The translations under genes and the position numbers were made by a program. 64,000 bases of DNA from Selaginella moellendorffii. Lineage: Eukaryota; Streptophyta; Lycopodiopsida; Selaginellales; Selaginellaceae. The stretch's first letter is position 1. Every line of letters begins with the position of its first letter. This document shows, in pieces, positions 44,660 to 54,164 of the stretch. The DNA lies in contig NW_003314268.1 in the NCBI RefSeq assembly GCF_000143415.4, positions 2,367,972 to 2,431,971 on the forward strand. The letters are read 5' to 3'. Below the pieces are notes generated by a model. That model saw only the letters and a list, made by a program, of their open reading frames with translations, was not told where the DNA came from and did not search any database.

Positions 44660-44853
44660 TGTAAGCTCCTAAATTTGGACTTCCCGGGAGGTCACCCAGC
44701 CCAGTACTACTCAAACTCAAGGATGCTTAACTCCAACTATCCCAAAACCCTTAACCGATTGGAAAAGGGGGTGCACTCTTGTTCATGGGCCCTTTCCCTC
44801 TATATTTGAACCCTATGGATCGTCTCTCAAGTCGTTCCCTTTGGTTGCTTACA
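44660..44853 (-). repeat. LTR C (5') carrying a 5S rRNA segment
   Basis: A 194-bp LTR with inverted ends TGTAAGC/GCTTACA, directly abutting the PBS. Its U5 side holds the 5S-like segment. Short LTR length and 5S content are like Cassandra TRIM elements, but here the LTR precedes a gag gene. Confidence 0.82.
44677..44734 (-). other. 5S rRNA-derived segment (boxes A and C)
   Basis: On the minus strand about 58 nt match the 3' half of plant 5S rRNA: GGAGTTAAGCATCCTTGAG (box A region), GAGTAGTACTGGGC, and TGGGTGACCTCCCGGGAAGT (box C region). The 5' half of 5S and its 3' terminus are absent, so it is not a 5S gene. It lies in LTR C, in transcription sense for element C. Confidence 0.88.
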
Positions 44854-45059
44854 ATCCACCACGCTTCCCTGCAAGTTCACGCCCTCGTGAACGGAAGCTG
44901 AGAGCCGCAGCTCTCCCGAGAGCCCCGCTCTCTTGACACCCTACCCCTCGAGTCGAGCCCAGCGGGAGCAAACTGGACCAGCCAGATGTCAATCAATATG
45001 TGGTGTGATTCCCTTAGCCAACCAGCAGAGTCGGACCCGAGACCGCTCCGATACCAAAT

Positions 45060-46214
45060 TGTAAGCCACAAATTTTTCCTTTCCAATTTGCCAGCTTACC
45101 TCGTCTATCCGACCAACTCTGCCTTGGCTTGTGCTAAATTCCCTCGCCAAGGTTCCCGCCTATGGTACCAGCTCCTACTTGGTCCTACTTGGTTTCAGCT
45201 ACTCACTGCACGAGCAACAGAGTGTTAGCCATCCATCTACGGATTCCCAAATCTCTCCCAATCCCCCTCCCTGGGTTAGACTGGACTTAAGGTTCGGCTA
45301 CACTCCCCGCAGGCACAAGCAGCCAAGCACACCAAGCCTCCAGATTCCTAACACCCCTTGGTATCACAAGACTTGATCATGGGACCCTCTAAATCCCAAG
45401 TCTTGGGTGCAGCACTTGCTTCGGGACGTTGGGGCGAAACACCGTGGCCTAACGGCCCGATATAAGTACCTCTACCCCCCCACTTCCATCCCGAAGGGAA
45501 GGCCCAAGCCCCTAGGGAGGGCGAGGACCAATGAGCCACAAGGTACTCAAGTGGGGCACCACTCCACATGAGCCAGGAGCACTGCAGTCGGTTTCCCTTT
45601 CGGGAGTGGGAGCTGCTCTTGAGCACTTCCCTGGGTGGCCCCTCCGGCATAACTCAAGCCCATGCTCACTCCCACCCAAGGCCCCTCGATCCCAGTCTCA
45701 ACCTCAAGTCAGTTTGGAAGCACCATTGGAGAGTTCCTTCAAGACTGGTTTCTGGGCCTCACTATCCCTACTATACTTTTGGAACCCCCCTGCAGCCCCC
45801 CCCCCCGGGAGACGCACGCTTTGGGATTTCACCCCTTGACCCGTATTAGTATTTTAGTATTTGGACTTAGTCTCTGGCTCGATCTCGGACCCGATTTCGG
45901 ATCCGACTTCGGATTCAGTCTCGGACTCGATCTCGGACCCGATCTCGGACCCGACCTCGGACTTGACCTCGGACTCGGTCTCGGACCCGATTTCGGATCT
46001 TGGACTCCGTCTCGAACTCGGTCTCGAACTCGGACTTGAACTCGGTCCCCGAGTCAGTCTCGGACTCGATTCCGGACTCTATCTCGAACTCGGTCCTAAA
46101 GTCGGTCTTGGACTCGATCTTCGACTTGGTCCCATCCGATGAACTCTTTGTCATTTTGGTCATGCTTTTGGGGTTCCTTTAGCCTACGACACCTCGGCGA
46201 GTTGGTTCTTTACA
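45060..46214 (-). repeat. LTR A, 5' copy
   Basis: Pair of 30505-31661. Differences are scattered transitions plus a small duplication (TTAGTATT) near 45845. Confidence 0.92.
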
Positions 46215-46296
46215 GTATTCACCGTGGGACTGCGGTCCTTCCTCTTGTGTGAAGTATCCATAGATGAAGGTATCCACCGTGGGACTACGGTGCGGG

Positions 46297-46475
46297 TGGA
46301 TAACTAGTTGCCTCACATGGAATAGCTAATCTATACAATGGAAGGATTAGTAGATTGAGTCCGGAAATGGAGATGTTGGTTATGAGGACATTGATATATT
46401 TAACTAAGGGCTCTTTCATTAAGGAATTGCCCATTTTCCAGTTGGCTTAAAGGGAAAGAGATAAGGTGCACTACA
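46297..46475 (+). repeat. LTR D, right copy (start approximate)
   Basis: The purine-rich GGTGCGGG just before about 46297 could be the polypurine tract. Only the last part is clearly alignable to the left copy. Confidence 0.5.
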
Positions 46476-46480
46476 AATAA

Positions 46481-49400
46481 GCACCATCTACAAATCAATC
46501 AGTACCTCCTCTTAATGTTCTTCTAGATCCTAATTTATCATCCAGAGAATCTTAATTGCCTTTCATCCTTCCAGAAAAAGGGGATGATATGAGGTAAGTG
46601 CATAATTATTATATTGTATATTAATATTAGTGTAATAGGAATTTAATAGCTATTAGATTGGTTTTAATTTAGAAACTTGCTCCTATATATAAGCTAGAGT
46701 TTTGGGGCTAATTGAATATGCATATTCCATTTTTATATTCCTATAATTTTTTATGTTAAAATTATTTTAAAATTTTTAATATTACCTAAATTATATTTCA
46801 TAAAAATATAAAATATTTTAATATTATATTTTTAGACTACTTTTGGTTCCATTTAATGAACACTTACTAAAGAACATGTTACAAAAAGTAACATATTATA
46901 TACATTATATTGTAATATATTTAATAAAGGATAGCCAAAGTCTATTCTATTTTATTTGCTAAGCTGGGTCTAGCAAAGTCAAAGAGCATCTCCTCTCAGT
47001 TAGGTAAGATCTATGCTACATTATAATGATCATTAATAGTAAGATAATTATTATATTTATGAAGTGTAAGATTAATTTAAAGTAAAGTGTTCTTCTTAGT
47101 ATGTCATTGTCTTTTTACGTCTACTTCTAAAGCAAGGTTGCATGCATTATTGATACATCAAATGATAATTGCAATTCATACTATCAGTGATCCTATTTAT
47201 GAATGAAAGCAAATAAATGTTTCATATGACACTTGATATTTCTAATCCTGGTAGACTAAAAATGTTTTCTTGCCATGAATACAAATAAGGATACAAATGA
47301 AAAGAAGAAGGAACATATTATATAGAGCAAGGTAATTGACTTAAAATATCAATAAAACATGAGATAAGATCTTTAGGCTCACTTAGTTTAGTTAATATTG
47401 TCTTCTCATTAACAATAGCACTTGATTGGCATGATAAAGACCTATCTAACTTGGGAGGTGTGGCATGGGAGAGACATCTTCCTCCCCACCTTAATAGCTT
47501 ACTCAACTTGCTTTGTAAACTTAATATAACAAGAATAAATCTTGAGAAGATGTCTCACATCATAGTTAAATTCACTAAATGAAAACTTAAAACCATAATT
47601 ATTATTAATACTGAATAATTAAAAATATTATAGATTTTCTAAGGTAAATAGAGAATATAATAATAAGTCTTTCTCAAGAGTAGATAAAGTTTTGTACTAT
47701 AGTAATAACATAATAAGTAGATCAACTCAGGGGTGGTTGAGAGGCTAAAAACTTTGCTAAAGTGTATACGCTTCAAGAGTATCCTAAAATTCTAATGCCA
47801 AAACTAACTCCAAAAACGTAAAAATAAAGTAAGGTACAATTCAAGTATATATATGGTGTAACACCAACACTAATTAGGATGGTAATGAAGCAACATAACA
47901 AGTTGTGAAGCCAAACAATGAGAAGAATAAAATAATAGAGTGTGGAGCCAAACTAAACCAACAAAAGAAATGAAAATTTATTTATTTATTTTATTTTAAA
48001 GATAACTAATGAATTTATTAGAACTAGGAAGAGATAAAAGCTCATTAGAAGGAGGTAAGTCTTCATCAGGAGGAGATAAAAGATCTGATGAAAGTGATAG
48101 AATTTTCCTAGTACTTGGACAAAGATTAGTGTCCATATTGGGATCATTCTTGCAAATTTCATCAAAACATGCAATCTTACCTTTACATTCATCATGTGAA
48201 TTACATGATTCTTCACATGTTTTTAATGGTGCACTCATTAAAGCTGATGCAAAGAATGAAATTAAAATGGTAGATTAAAGATTTTTTCTTGCCATATATA
48301 CTAATAAGAATGTAAATGAAAAGAAGAAGTAATACAATAGATAGAGTAAAATACCTGACTTAAATACTACTAAAATATCAATAAAATATAAGATATTCAA
48401 CAATGTTTATATTTTGTCCTTATTAATATGATACGCACAAAGTAATCAAAAACAAAAGAACATCTAACACAAATAATGTACTCTGCAATTGCACTATGCC
48501 ATTTATCCCCCTCTTTACTCACTTTGTGAGGAAATTGTGCTTGATACTTAAAATAATCTCTATAAGGTCAGTCCACTCCACTTTGCTTTAACTATGACAA
48601 AGCCTAGAAATATATATACTATGCTAGTATACATTTGGTGACCTCCATTTGGCCACATTTGTCCTGGACAAATCCAAGATCTTTAGTGTCCACTCTTTAT
48701 GGCGCCTTTTTATACTTCAGCCAAGGATGGTCAAAATCACATACATAGATGTAAGTCTCAAACATGGCAAGTTGCATGCTATACATGCATGGAGTCCATG
48801 GCTGGAACTCAAAAATAAACAAATGCCTTGCCATTTACTTGATCACTACTGCAAGCAAGCTGACAAGTTCTTGAGAAAACCACTAGCCTGGAAGAGTCAA
48901 GGATGAGTGCTCCTTGGCAGAAGGTGACAATATATAATAGAAATTTAGTACTTTAACTTTGCAATCATTTGGTTCTCCATCATTGATACTCTTGACACTA
49001 TCTTTGTTCCTCTTTCTTGATCTAAATATGCTGGCAGTAGTGACTTTTGAAGTCTAGGCATGATATGAAAGTTGGAAAGTAAGAATCGGTTGAAGGAAAT
49101 TAAGGAATGCAGCTTTCCAAAAGCATCTTCATGCAAAACAATATGTGGTCACCTTGTAAAACAACCATCACATATATGTGAACAAATACTTAGCTAAAAG
49201 TATGAAAAATATTAGCAAAGACGCATCATATGATAATGTAGGTTGAAAATATGGAAGCTCTAGTGATCTGCCAAAAGAAACACTTTATTATTTTGAAAAG
49301 CGAAAGAAAACCTTGATATGTTTATTTATTGTGTTGGCTGCATGCAAGTGTGTGATTCTAGCACAGTACCAGGACTATAAAAAAGTGATGATACTGCTCA

Positions 49401-49713
49401 CAAGTTGGAGAAGAAAGTGTTTTTAAAGGTAATATTGCCTCAAATGTGTTAAAGTTTTTACGAGGATTCATCAATGATTTTGTGGTGGTAGGCTGGAACA
49501 ATTAAGGTGACTTAAATCTACTAACGAGTCATACTCTAAACCCAGTGGTCTCATGTTTAGTAGAGGGAGCTGTGAGATTTTGTATAAACAGTTTATGAAA
49601 TGAAATGACGTATTTTCATAGGTGGTTTTTTTTAGAAGAGTTGGGCTTTTGCAACGGAATAAAATGCAAACTTTCCTTTTCAATGTTTAGACTTAACAGC
49701 TTGTGAATTAGCT
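46481..49713. repeat. AT-rich region with relics, no firm gene
   Basis: Very AT-rich. Around 46590-46740 a stretch with GTAAGTGCATAATTATTATA and TCCTATATATAAGC looks like an old LTR with a TATA box. A segment of about 110 bp at 47260-47370 is duplicated at 48270-48385. Nothing else is recognised between 48650 and 49700. Confidence 0.5.
47996..48238 (-). pseudogene. Possible cysteine-rich secreted peptide relic
   Basis: The frame has six cysteines (KTCEESCNSHDEC, GKIACFDEICKND, NLCPS) spaced C-x3-C-x5-C-x5-C-x4-C-x10-C, then an acidic Ser/Leu-rich tail. Upstream in the same frame is a hydrophobic STILISFFASALMSAP resembling a signal peptide, preceded by MARKNL and a TAA. The duplicated 5' segment at about 47265 has MARKHF and a TAG at the same place. 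It may be a broken or misread small secreted peptide; no family is recognised. Confidence 0.3.
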
Positions 49714-49970
49714 ATGGATGTGAGGACAAAGGATGCATTGAATTTGTGGTTTTGCTACCCGCTCCTAGTGTCCCAGATTTGGGTCTCCTGTGATTTCTAC
49801 TTGATTGGCAAACAGAGAGAAGCTAGCGAACTTTCTCACATAACACGTCTTTCCACCACCACCACTTCCCTGATCTTGGCTTTGATCAGCTTCAGGACCA
49901 TGGGTGCTGGGATCACCAGCTTGAAGAACCCGTGCATGTACCACTATCATGTCAACATTTCATCCCCTGC
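49714..49970 (+). pseudogene. Rearranged copy of the 53.3-kb gene
   Basis: 49714-49765 matches the start of the 150-aa gene at 53339-53791 in sense (MDVRTKDALNLWFCYP), but with an internal deletion. From about 49766 the similarity continues in the opposite orientation (CCCAGATTTGGGTC, GGCAAACAGAG, TCCCTGATCTTGGCTTTGATCAGC-like). So the head is forward and the body inverted: a fold-back pseudogene. Confidence 0.7.
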
Positions 49971-50105
49971 AGATGAAATATTGGTCCTTCAATTGAGCAA
50001 TAACACTCTTCATGGGAAATTATCTCCAGAATCCCCGCACAAGTGATTGAGGTTAGAGCAAACAATCTCACGGGAAGAATTCCCCCATCCCTTGGATTCA
50101 CAGGA
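49971..50105 (+). pseudogene. Leucine-rich repeat fragment
   Basis: EILVLQLSNNTLHGKL and, in a shifted frame, VIEVRANNLTGRIPPSLG are two plant-type LRR units with the LSNNxLxGxIP pattern of receptor-like kinases. No further repeats or kinase follow. It directly adjoins the rearranged pseudogene and the kinase gene. Confidence 0.6.
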
Positions 50106-50273
50106 AAACGGCTTGCAAAACCTGCTCTTCTGAGCCTTAAGATCGTATTTAGAAACACACTATCGTCCTCACAATTGCCATTGTTCACTGCGACCGCTAG
50201 CTGCTACTCAAAAGTTTTAAATCCGCAATTAAACAATAGCCACTTTAACCCTAAACCCCGCTTAGGGAAGGCA

Positions 50274-52651
50274 ATGAGCGGCGATAAGCTCTTGAGAATG
50301 GATGACGCATTAGAGGCAGTTGACAAGTGGGTAAATCAGGGCTATGTTGTAGATGAGAAGAAGATCACGGCGTTGATAATGTATCTCACAGAAGGCCCTG
50401 GTAAGCTCCAGCCACAGGAGTACCGCACTGAGAAGCCAAAGCCAACCCTGATGGCAATTGCAGCTACATGGTGGAAGCAGCAGAAATGGAAAGGGAAATT
50501 GGAGTTTCAGAAAGAGTTTCAGAAAGAGTTTCAGAAGGGGGAGTTCGAGTTTCAGAAAGAGTTTCAGAGACGGAAATTGGAGTTTGAGAAAGAGTTATTG
50601 GAGTTAAAGAAAGGGCAATTCGAGTTGAAGAAAGCGGAGTTGGAGTTTAAGAAAAGAATGGAAAAAGAAGAAGAGGAGAGGAGGATATTAGTAACAGTCA
50701 TAAAAAATGCTCATACCATTTCTGACATGGAGAAGTTCTCTGACAGTGAAGCTGCTGACTTCCACAAGCTTGTACTGGATAAGTGGAATCCTTTGCATCA
50801 ACTCCTGCGTGGCAATATTGATTTACATGCAATACGGTGGAGATCGTTTCTGCCCAAGCCACTCGGTATGTTTATTTGTTTATTATTTGTTTTGTTTAAA
50901 ACTTTGTTTCCACACTTGCATTAGAATTTCATAGGAGCCAAACCACATTTGGAAGTAGATATGTGCTCGACAAACTCAACCAAGAGGGAATCCAAAAAAG
51001 CTGGGACCAAATCAAAAGAGATGTTTATGCAGACTATAAGGGAAGAGGCTTTGAACATTTACAAGTTTCATATCTGGAAGCTACGGAGCCTGATCAGCTT
51101 GGTACTGTTTTCGTTTCTTCTTTCTTCTTTGTTACAAATCCTTGTCCTTGAATGCAGGGAAGAGCATGTATGCCTGTGATGAGACTTACGCAGAGGTCAG
51201 AGTCAAACACTACGCTGCCTATGGCGTTTGTTTTGCAGCGCTGTTGGAAAGTATCTTTCGGGTCCTTGACAAAGACAAAGGTCTGCCTACAATTTCGGTG
51301 AAGGTTCTGGCCCCAGTTCACACATCAAACGGGAAGCTAGAGGTTGAAGTCGAAAGGTCGAGTTTGAGGTGCAGGTTCCTAATAGAGATGAAGAATCTGA
51401 AGCGGCAGGGTGATGACATTCAGGAGGAGACGAGGGCGAAGAAAAACAGGGTGTCGTCGTCTGACCAGAAAAGCGACGAAAGTGAGGAGAACAAAAGCAT
51501 AAGCAAGAAAAATCAGCCTATTGTTCTCAGCAACAATAATCAGAGTGAGCCTCTACAAAAGGCTCGAGGCCAAATTGGCGAAGTTCACGTGGAAAGGCAG
51601 TTTCAGCAGGTTCAGAGCGGGTTTGTCAACGGCATGCATGTTACAATCGTCCACCGGACTGACTCCACCAAATCCGAAGATCATTTCAGCGCCAGCCGGA
51701 TACTGAAAGTCATGGAGAGTAGCGACATAAAGATAGGAGAGGCCAGGAGTTTAGATATGGATTCAAGGGGGGTCGATCAAATCCTCAAAGAGCTAGTTAT
51801 TGCTCTGATTAAAGCCGGGTTCCTGCCACAGACTCTGCTTCAAGGTGATGTTAGTGGTGCTGCCGGGTTGAGAGCAGAGAGAATGGAAGTAAGTGTTGAT
51901 GAAGAACAGCTAGTTAAACCGGTTAAGGCTGAGGCAGCTGAGATAGAGCACCGGTATCTATTCCCCGTGACAATCCATGGATCGGGATTGAAAGCCTGGA
52001 TTAAAGCGGCAACAGTAGGTGACCAGTACAAGCAGGTTCAGCGAGAGCTTTTAATTCGTCAGTATCTGTGTCCAGAGGACTCTGTGAAGGCGAGGGCAGT
52101 AGTCTGGAGAGGGGTTCCTGCGTTACTCTTGGAAGATGCGGGACAGAAAATCAACACAGACACGATGACGCCTGAGGACGTTTTCAATATGACAAAGGCC
52201 ATTTATATGGTACTTTCTCATGTGTATGGTGAGCATGGGATTTTGCACAATGATGTTGCACCCCGCAACATCTGCCGAGACGAAAAGGGACGTTACCGAC
52301 TTATTGACTGGGGATTGGCAAGCCGGCTTCCCGATATTGATCATCCCACAAATATACCTGATTGGCTTTATTCAGGTACTTAACTTTTTTTCTGGAGTTT
52401 GGTAACTGATTGTTCTTTATGCAGGTTCTTGCTTTTTCTCTGGAAGTCAAACTCCAAGAATCCATTCCGATTTAGAAAGCCTGGTGTATGTGGCACTTGA
52501 CTGTCTCCATGTACCATTGCCATGGGGAAATGCAGCCAATGGTTCTGATGTTATTAAGATCCGCAGAAGATTCCGGAGCAACTTGAACTCCTCAGTGTTG
52601 AATGCTTTGTATCGACCACTGCTCAAAGCATGGTTAGAGCTAGAGATCTGA
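50274..52651 (+). CDS. Atypical protein kinase with coiled-coil N terminus (Crinkler/FunK1-like)
   Basis: Exons 50274-50865, 50925-51101, 51158-52375 and 52425-52651 give 737 aa, with all junctions in frame. An N-terminal KEFQKEFQ-rich coiled coil (about 62-145), a middle region, a Ser/Lys/Glu linker (about 335-390), and a C-terminal kinase-like domain: β3 Lys in AWIKAA (K539), αC Glu in VQRELLI (E553), catalytic loop LHNDVAPRNI (D622, N627) and RLIDWGLAS (D640, DWG instead of DFG). The catalytic residues are all present. HND and DWG resemble Crinkler-type and fungal FunK1 kinases more than plant receptor kinases. The middle has KLEVEVE and FLIEMKNLK (E333-x-K335), which could be a PD-(D/E)xK-like remnant; this is speculative. 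ATG 50274 was chosen because the upstream frame runs into LRR debris. Confidence 0.75.
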
Positions 52652-53338
52652 ATACCGCATGATTAAAATAAAAACGTGATGCCATTTCAAGCCAGTCTTT
52701 GTTACTCACACAAAAACATGTTTATGTCTTTATTGTTATGTAAAAGCTTCGGTTGCAGTTCTATTGACGGCTGCTACTTGTTAATCTTATTTTGTAAAAA
52801 AAAAACATTCAAAAGTCTGGAACTTTCATATATTTATGGAATCAGTGTATTCGAACTATGTATTTGAATCATTTCTACTAGCTTTACACTTATTTATCTT
52901 TGATATGTTAAGAACTACCAAATGCATGACCCATTCAAACACAATTATTTGGTTATAAAATATTCTATGAGGGTTGATCATTTATAATTAATAATTTGAT
53001 TTAAATCAATAAATAAATTTTCTTGTTTACGTTTTAATACTGTCAGAGAACTTCTCAATATTATGATTTCTATTCTTCGTTGGTTTCCATTCTTTGCTTC
53101 AAAGTCATATCCTCCAAAATTCAATTTCTGCTGCTTCCATTTCTGTTGCAAATGCCATCAGGGTTCGCTTTGGCTTCTCAGTGCTCTAGGGGTGCAGTAC
53201 TCCTCTTACTAGGGCCTTCTGTGACATACATCGCCAATGCCGTGATCTACAACATTGATCTACCCACTTGTTAATTGCCTCTAGTGCGTATCCCTTGGTC
53301 CAACTGCACCAACTCGTAGTTTGATTTCTGGACTTATA
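52652..53338. other. Intergenic, AT-rich, nothing recognised
   Basis: No gene-like frame beyond short ORFs. It separates the kinase gene from the convergent 150-aa gene. Confidence 0.5.
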
Positions 53339-53791
53339 CTAAAACACAAAATCATCGATCAACACATAATCATCCTCGTGTGTGTCGTCGTCCCTGATTT
53401 TCGTCACCTTCTCCTGAGTGCCCCAGATTTGGGTCACCTTTTCATAGCCCTGAGCTTTATACTTGTTGGCAAACAGAGCGAAGCTAGGGACCTCGTCCAC
53501 TTTCTCGTGCACGTAACACGTCTTTTCGACCACCGCCGCTTCCCTGATCTTGGCTTTGATCAGCGTCGCAACCATGCCCATTCCATACGGCGCCCGTATC
53601 ACCAGCTTGAAGAACCCCTGCGCGTAGTGCGCCCTCACCACTATCATGTCGCGGGGGGCCGTGTACTGCAACACTTCATCCCAGGACGGGTAGTAAAACC
53701 ACACGTCCAAATAGTCGACCTCCTCGAGCTTCCCAGGGAAATCCAACGCGTCCTTTGTAAGAGCGTCCTTAAAAGCCGTCCTCGCATCCAT
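53339..53791 (-). CDS. Unknown 150-aa protein, lineage-specific
   Basis: Intronless ORF from ATG 53791. Features: VDYLDVWFYYPSWDEVLQY, a basic-hydrophobic middle (DMIVVRAHYAQGFFKLVIRA), and a very acidic C-terminal tail (DDDTHEDDYVLIDDF). No signal peptide or membrane helix. GC content is higher than the flanks and codon use looks like a real gene. A rearranged pseudogene of it lies at 49714-49970, so it has been duplicated locally. No family is recognised. Confidence 0.6.
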   Translation of the reverse strand: MDARTAFKDALTKDALDFPGKLEEVDYLDVWFYYPSWDEVLQYTAPRDMIVVRAHYAQGFFKLVIRAPYGMGMVATLIKAKIREAAVVEKTCYVHEKVDEVPSFALFANKYKAQGYEKVTQIWGTQEKVTKIRDDDTHEDDYVLIDDFVF

Positions 53792-54164
53792 AGCTAATTC
53801 ACAGGGTTAAGTCTCGCACGCTTTATACACGTGGGAAAAGGAAGCCTAGCCTTTTAGACTTTATAAGAATACCTTTTCCATAGTATGATCGTTTTCCATA
53901 GTTTGCCGACCCTGCTATCTCTGCGTCAAGAACACCTAATAGATGAGCCAGAGAAGGCTGCGCACAACATTAAGATAGCACGGCACGTACCCAAAGAGAC
54001 AATCTCGTGACCCAACCAGGGAACCCCGTGACAGGTCCAGCTAATGTTTTTGTGTCTGTTTCTTCCAGAGCTCCCCTCTGTGCAAGATTAAGACGCGGCC
54101 AAGTGAGAAACCATGAGAGCTTTAAAAGTGAGCCTTCCCTTCGAGTGAGGCCCATCGTCTTGCT
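53792..54164. promoter_or_regulatory. Divergent spacer between unknown gene and SDR
   Basis: About 370 bp between two divergent starts. No clear TATA box or telobox is seen. Confidence 0.3.

Larger units (their letters stand above)
31985..44853 (-). mobile_element. Element C: gag-pol chromovirus relic with 5S-bearing LTR
   Basis: 5' LTR 44660-44853, PBS 44646-44657 (minus strand TGGTATCAGAGC, perfect initiator-Met type), then gag, protease, RT, RNase H, integrase and chromodomain down to 32065. A possible TSD ATCCA lies at 31980-31984 and 44854-44858. The expected 3' LTR is not visible: only about 80 bp separate the chromodomain stop from element A sequence. Domain order and chromodomain place it in Ty3/gypsy chromoviruses. 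It is dead: stop codons, a G-run frameshift, a 41-bp duplication in gag, and element B inserted in gag. Confidence 0.8.
30505..46214 (-). mobile_element. Element A: LTR retrotransposon, non-coding interior
   Basis: LTRs 30505-31661 and 45060-46214 (1157 and 1155 bp, a few percent diverged) both start TGTAAGCC and end TTACA. TSD GTATT at 30500-30504 and 46215-46219. The PBS lies on the minus strand at 45045-45056 (TGGTATCGGAGC, initiator-Met tRNA type with one change), and a purine-rich tract on the minus strand abuts the left LTR at 31662, so A is minus-oriented. Its own interior is about 31662-31984 plus 44854-45059, with no coding capacity; the rest is inserted element C. Confidence 0.9.
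30053..46475 (+). mobile_element. Element D: outermost short LTR element
   Basis: Left LTR 30053-30214 runs TGTAGCGC...GCGCTACA and is followed by GT and a PBS TGGTATCAAAGC (30217-30228). The right LTR ends ...GCACTACA at 46475; its start is near 46297. Direct repeats AATAA at 30048-30052 and 46476-46480 fit a 5-bp target-site duplication. Excluding the nested elements, its interior is only about 370 bp, mostly a minisatellite, so it is TRIM-sized and non-coding. The right LTR is quite diverged in its first half, which makes D the oldest layer. Confidence 0.7.

Noticed and set aside
44677-44734. A functional 5S rRNA gene
   Set aside because: The 5' half and the 3' end are absent and there is no T-run terminator directly after; it is a segment within an LTR.
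48649-48906. 85-codon plus-strand ORF in the AT-rich region
   Set aside because: No recognisable motif and no splice or promoter support; could be chance.
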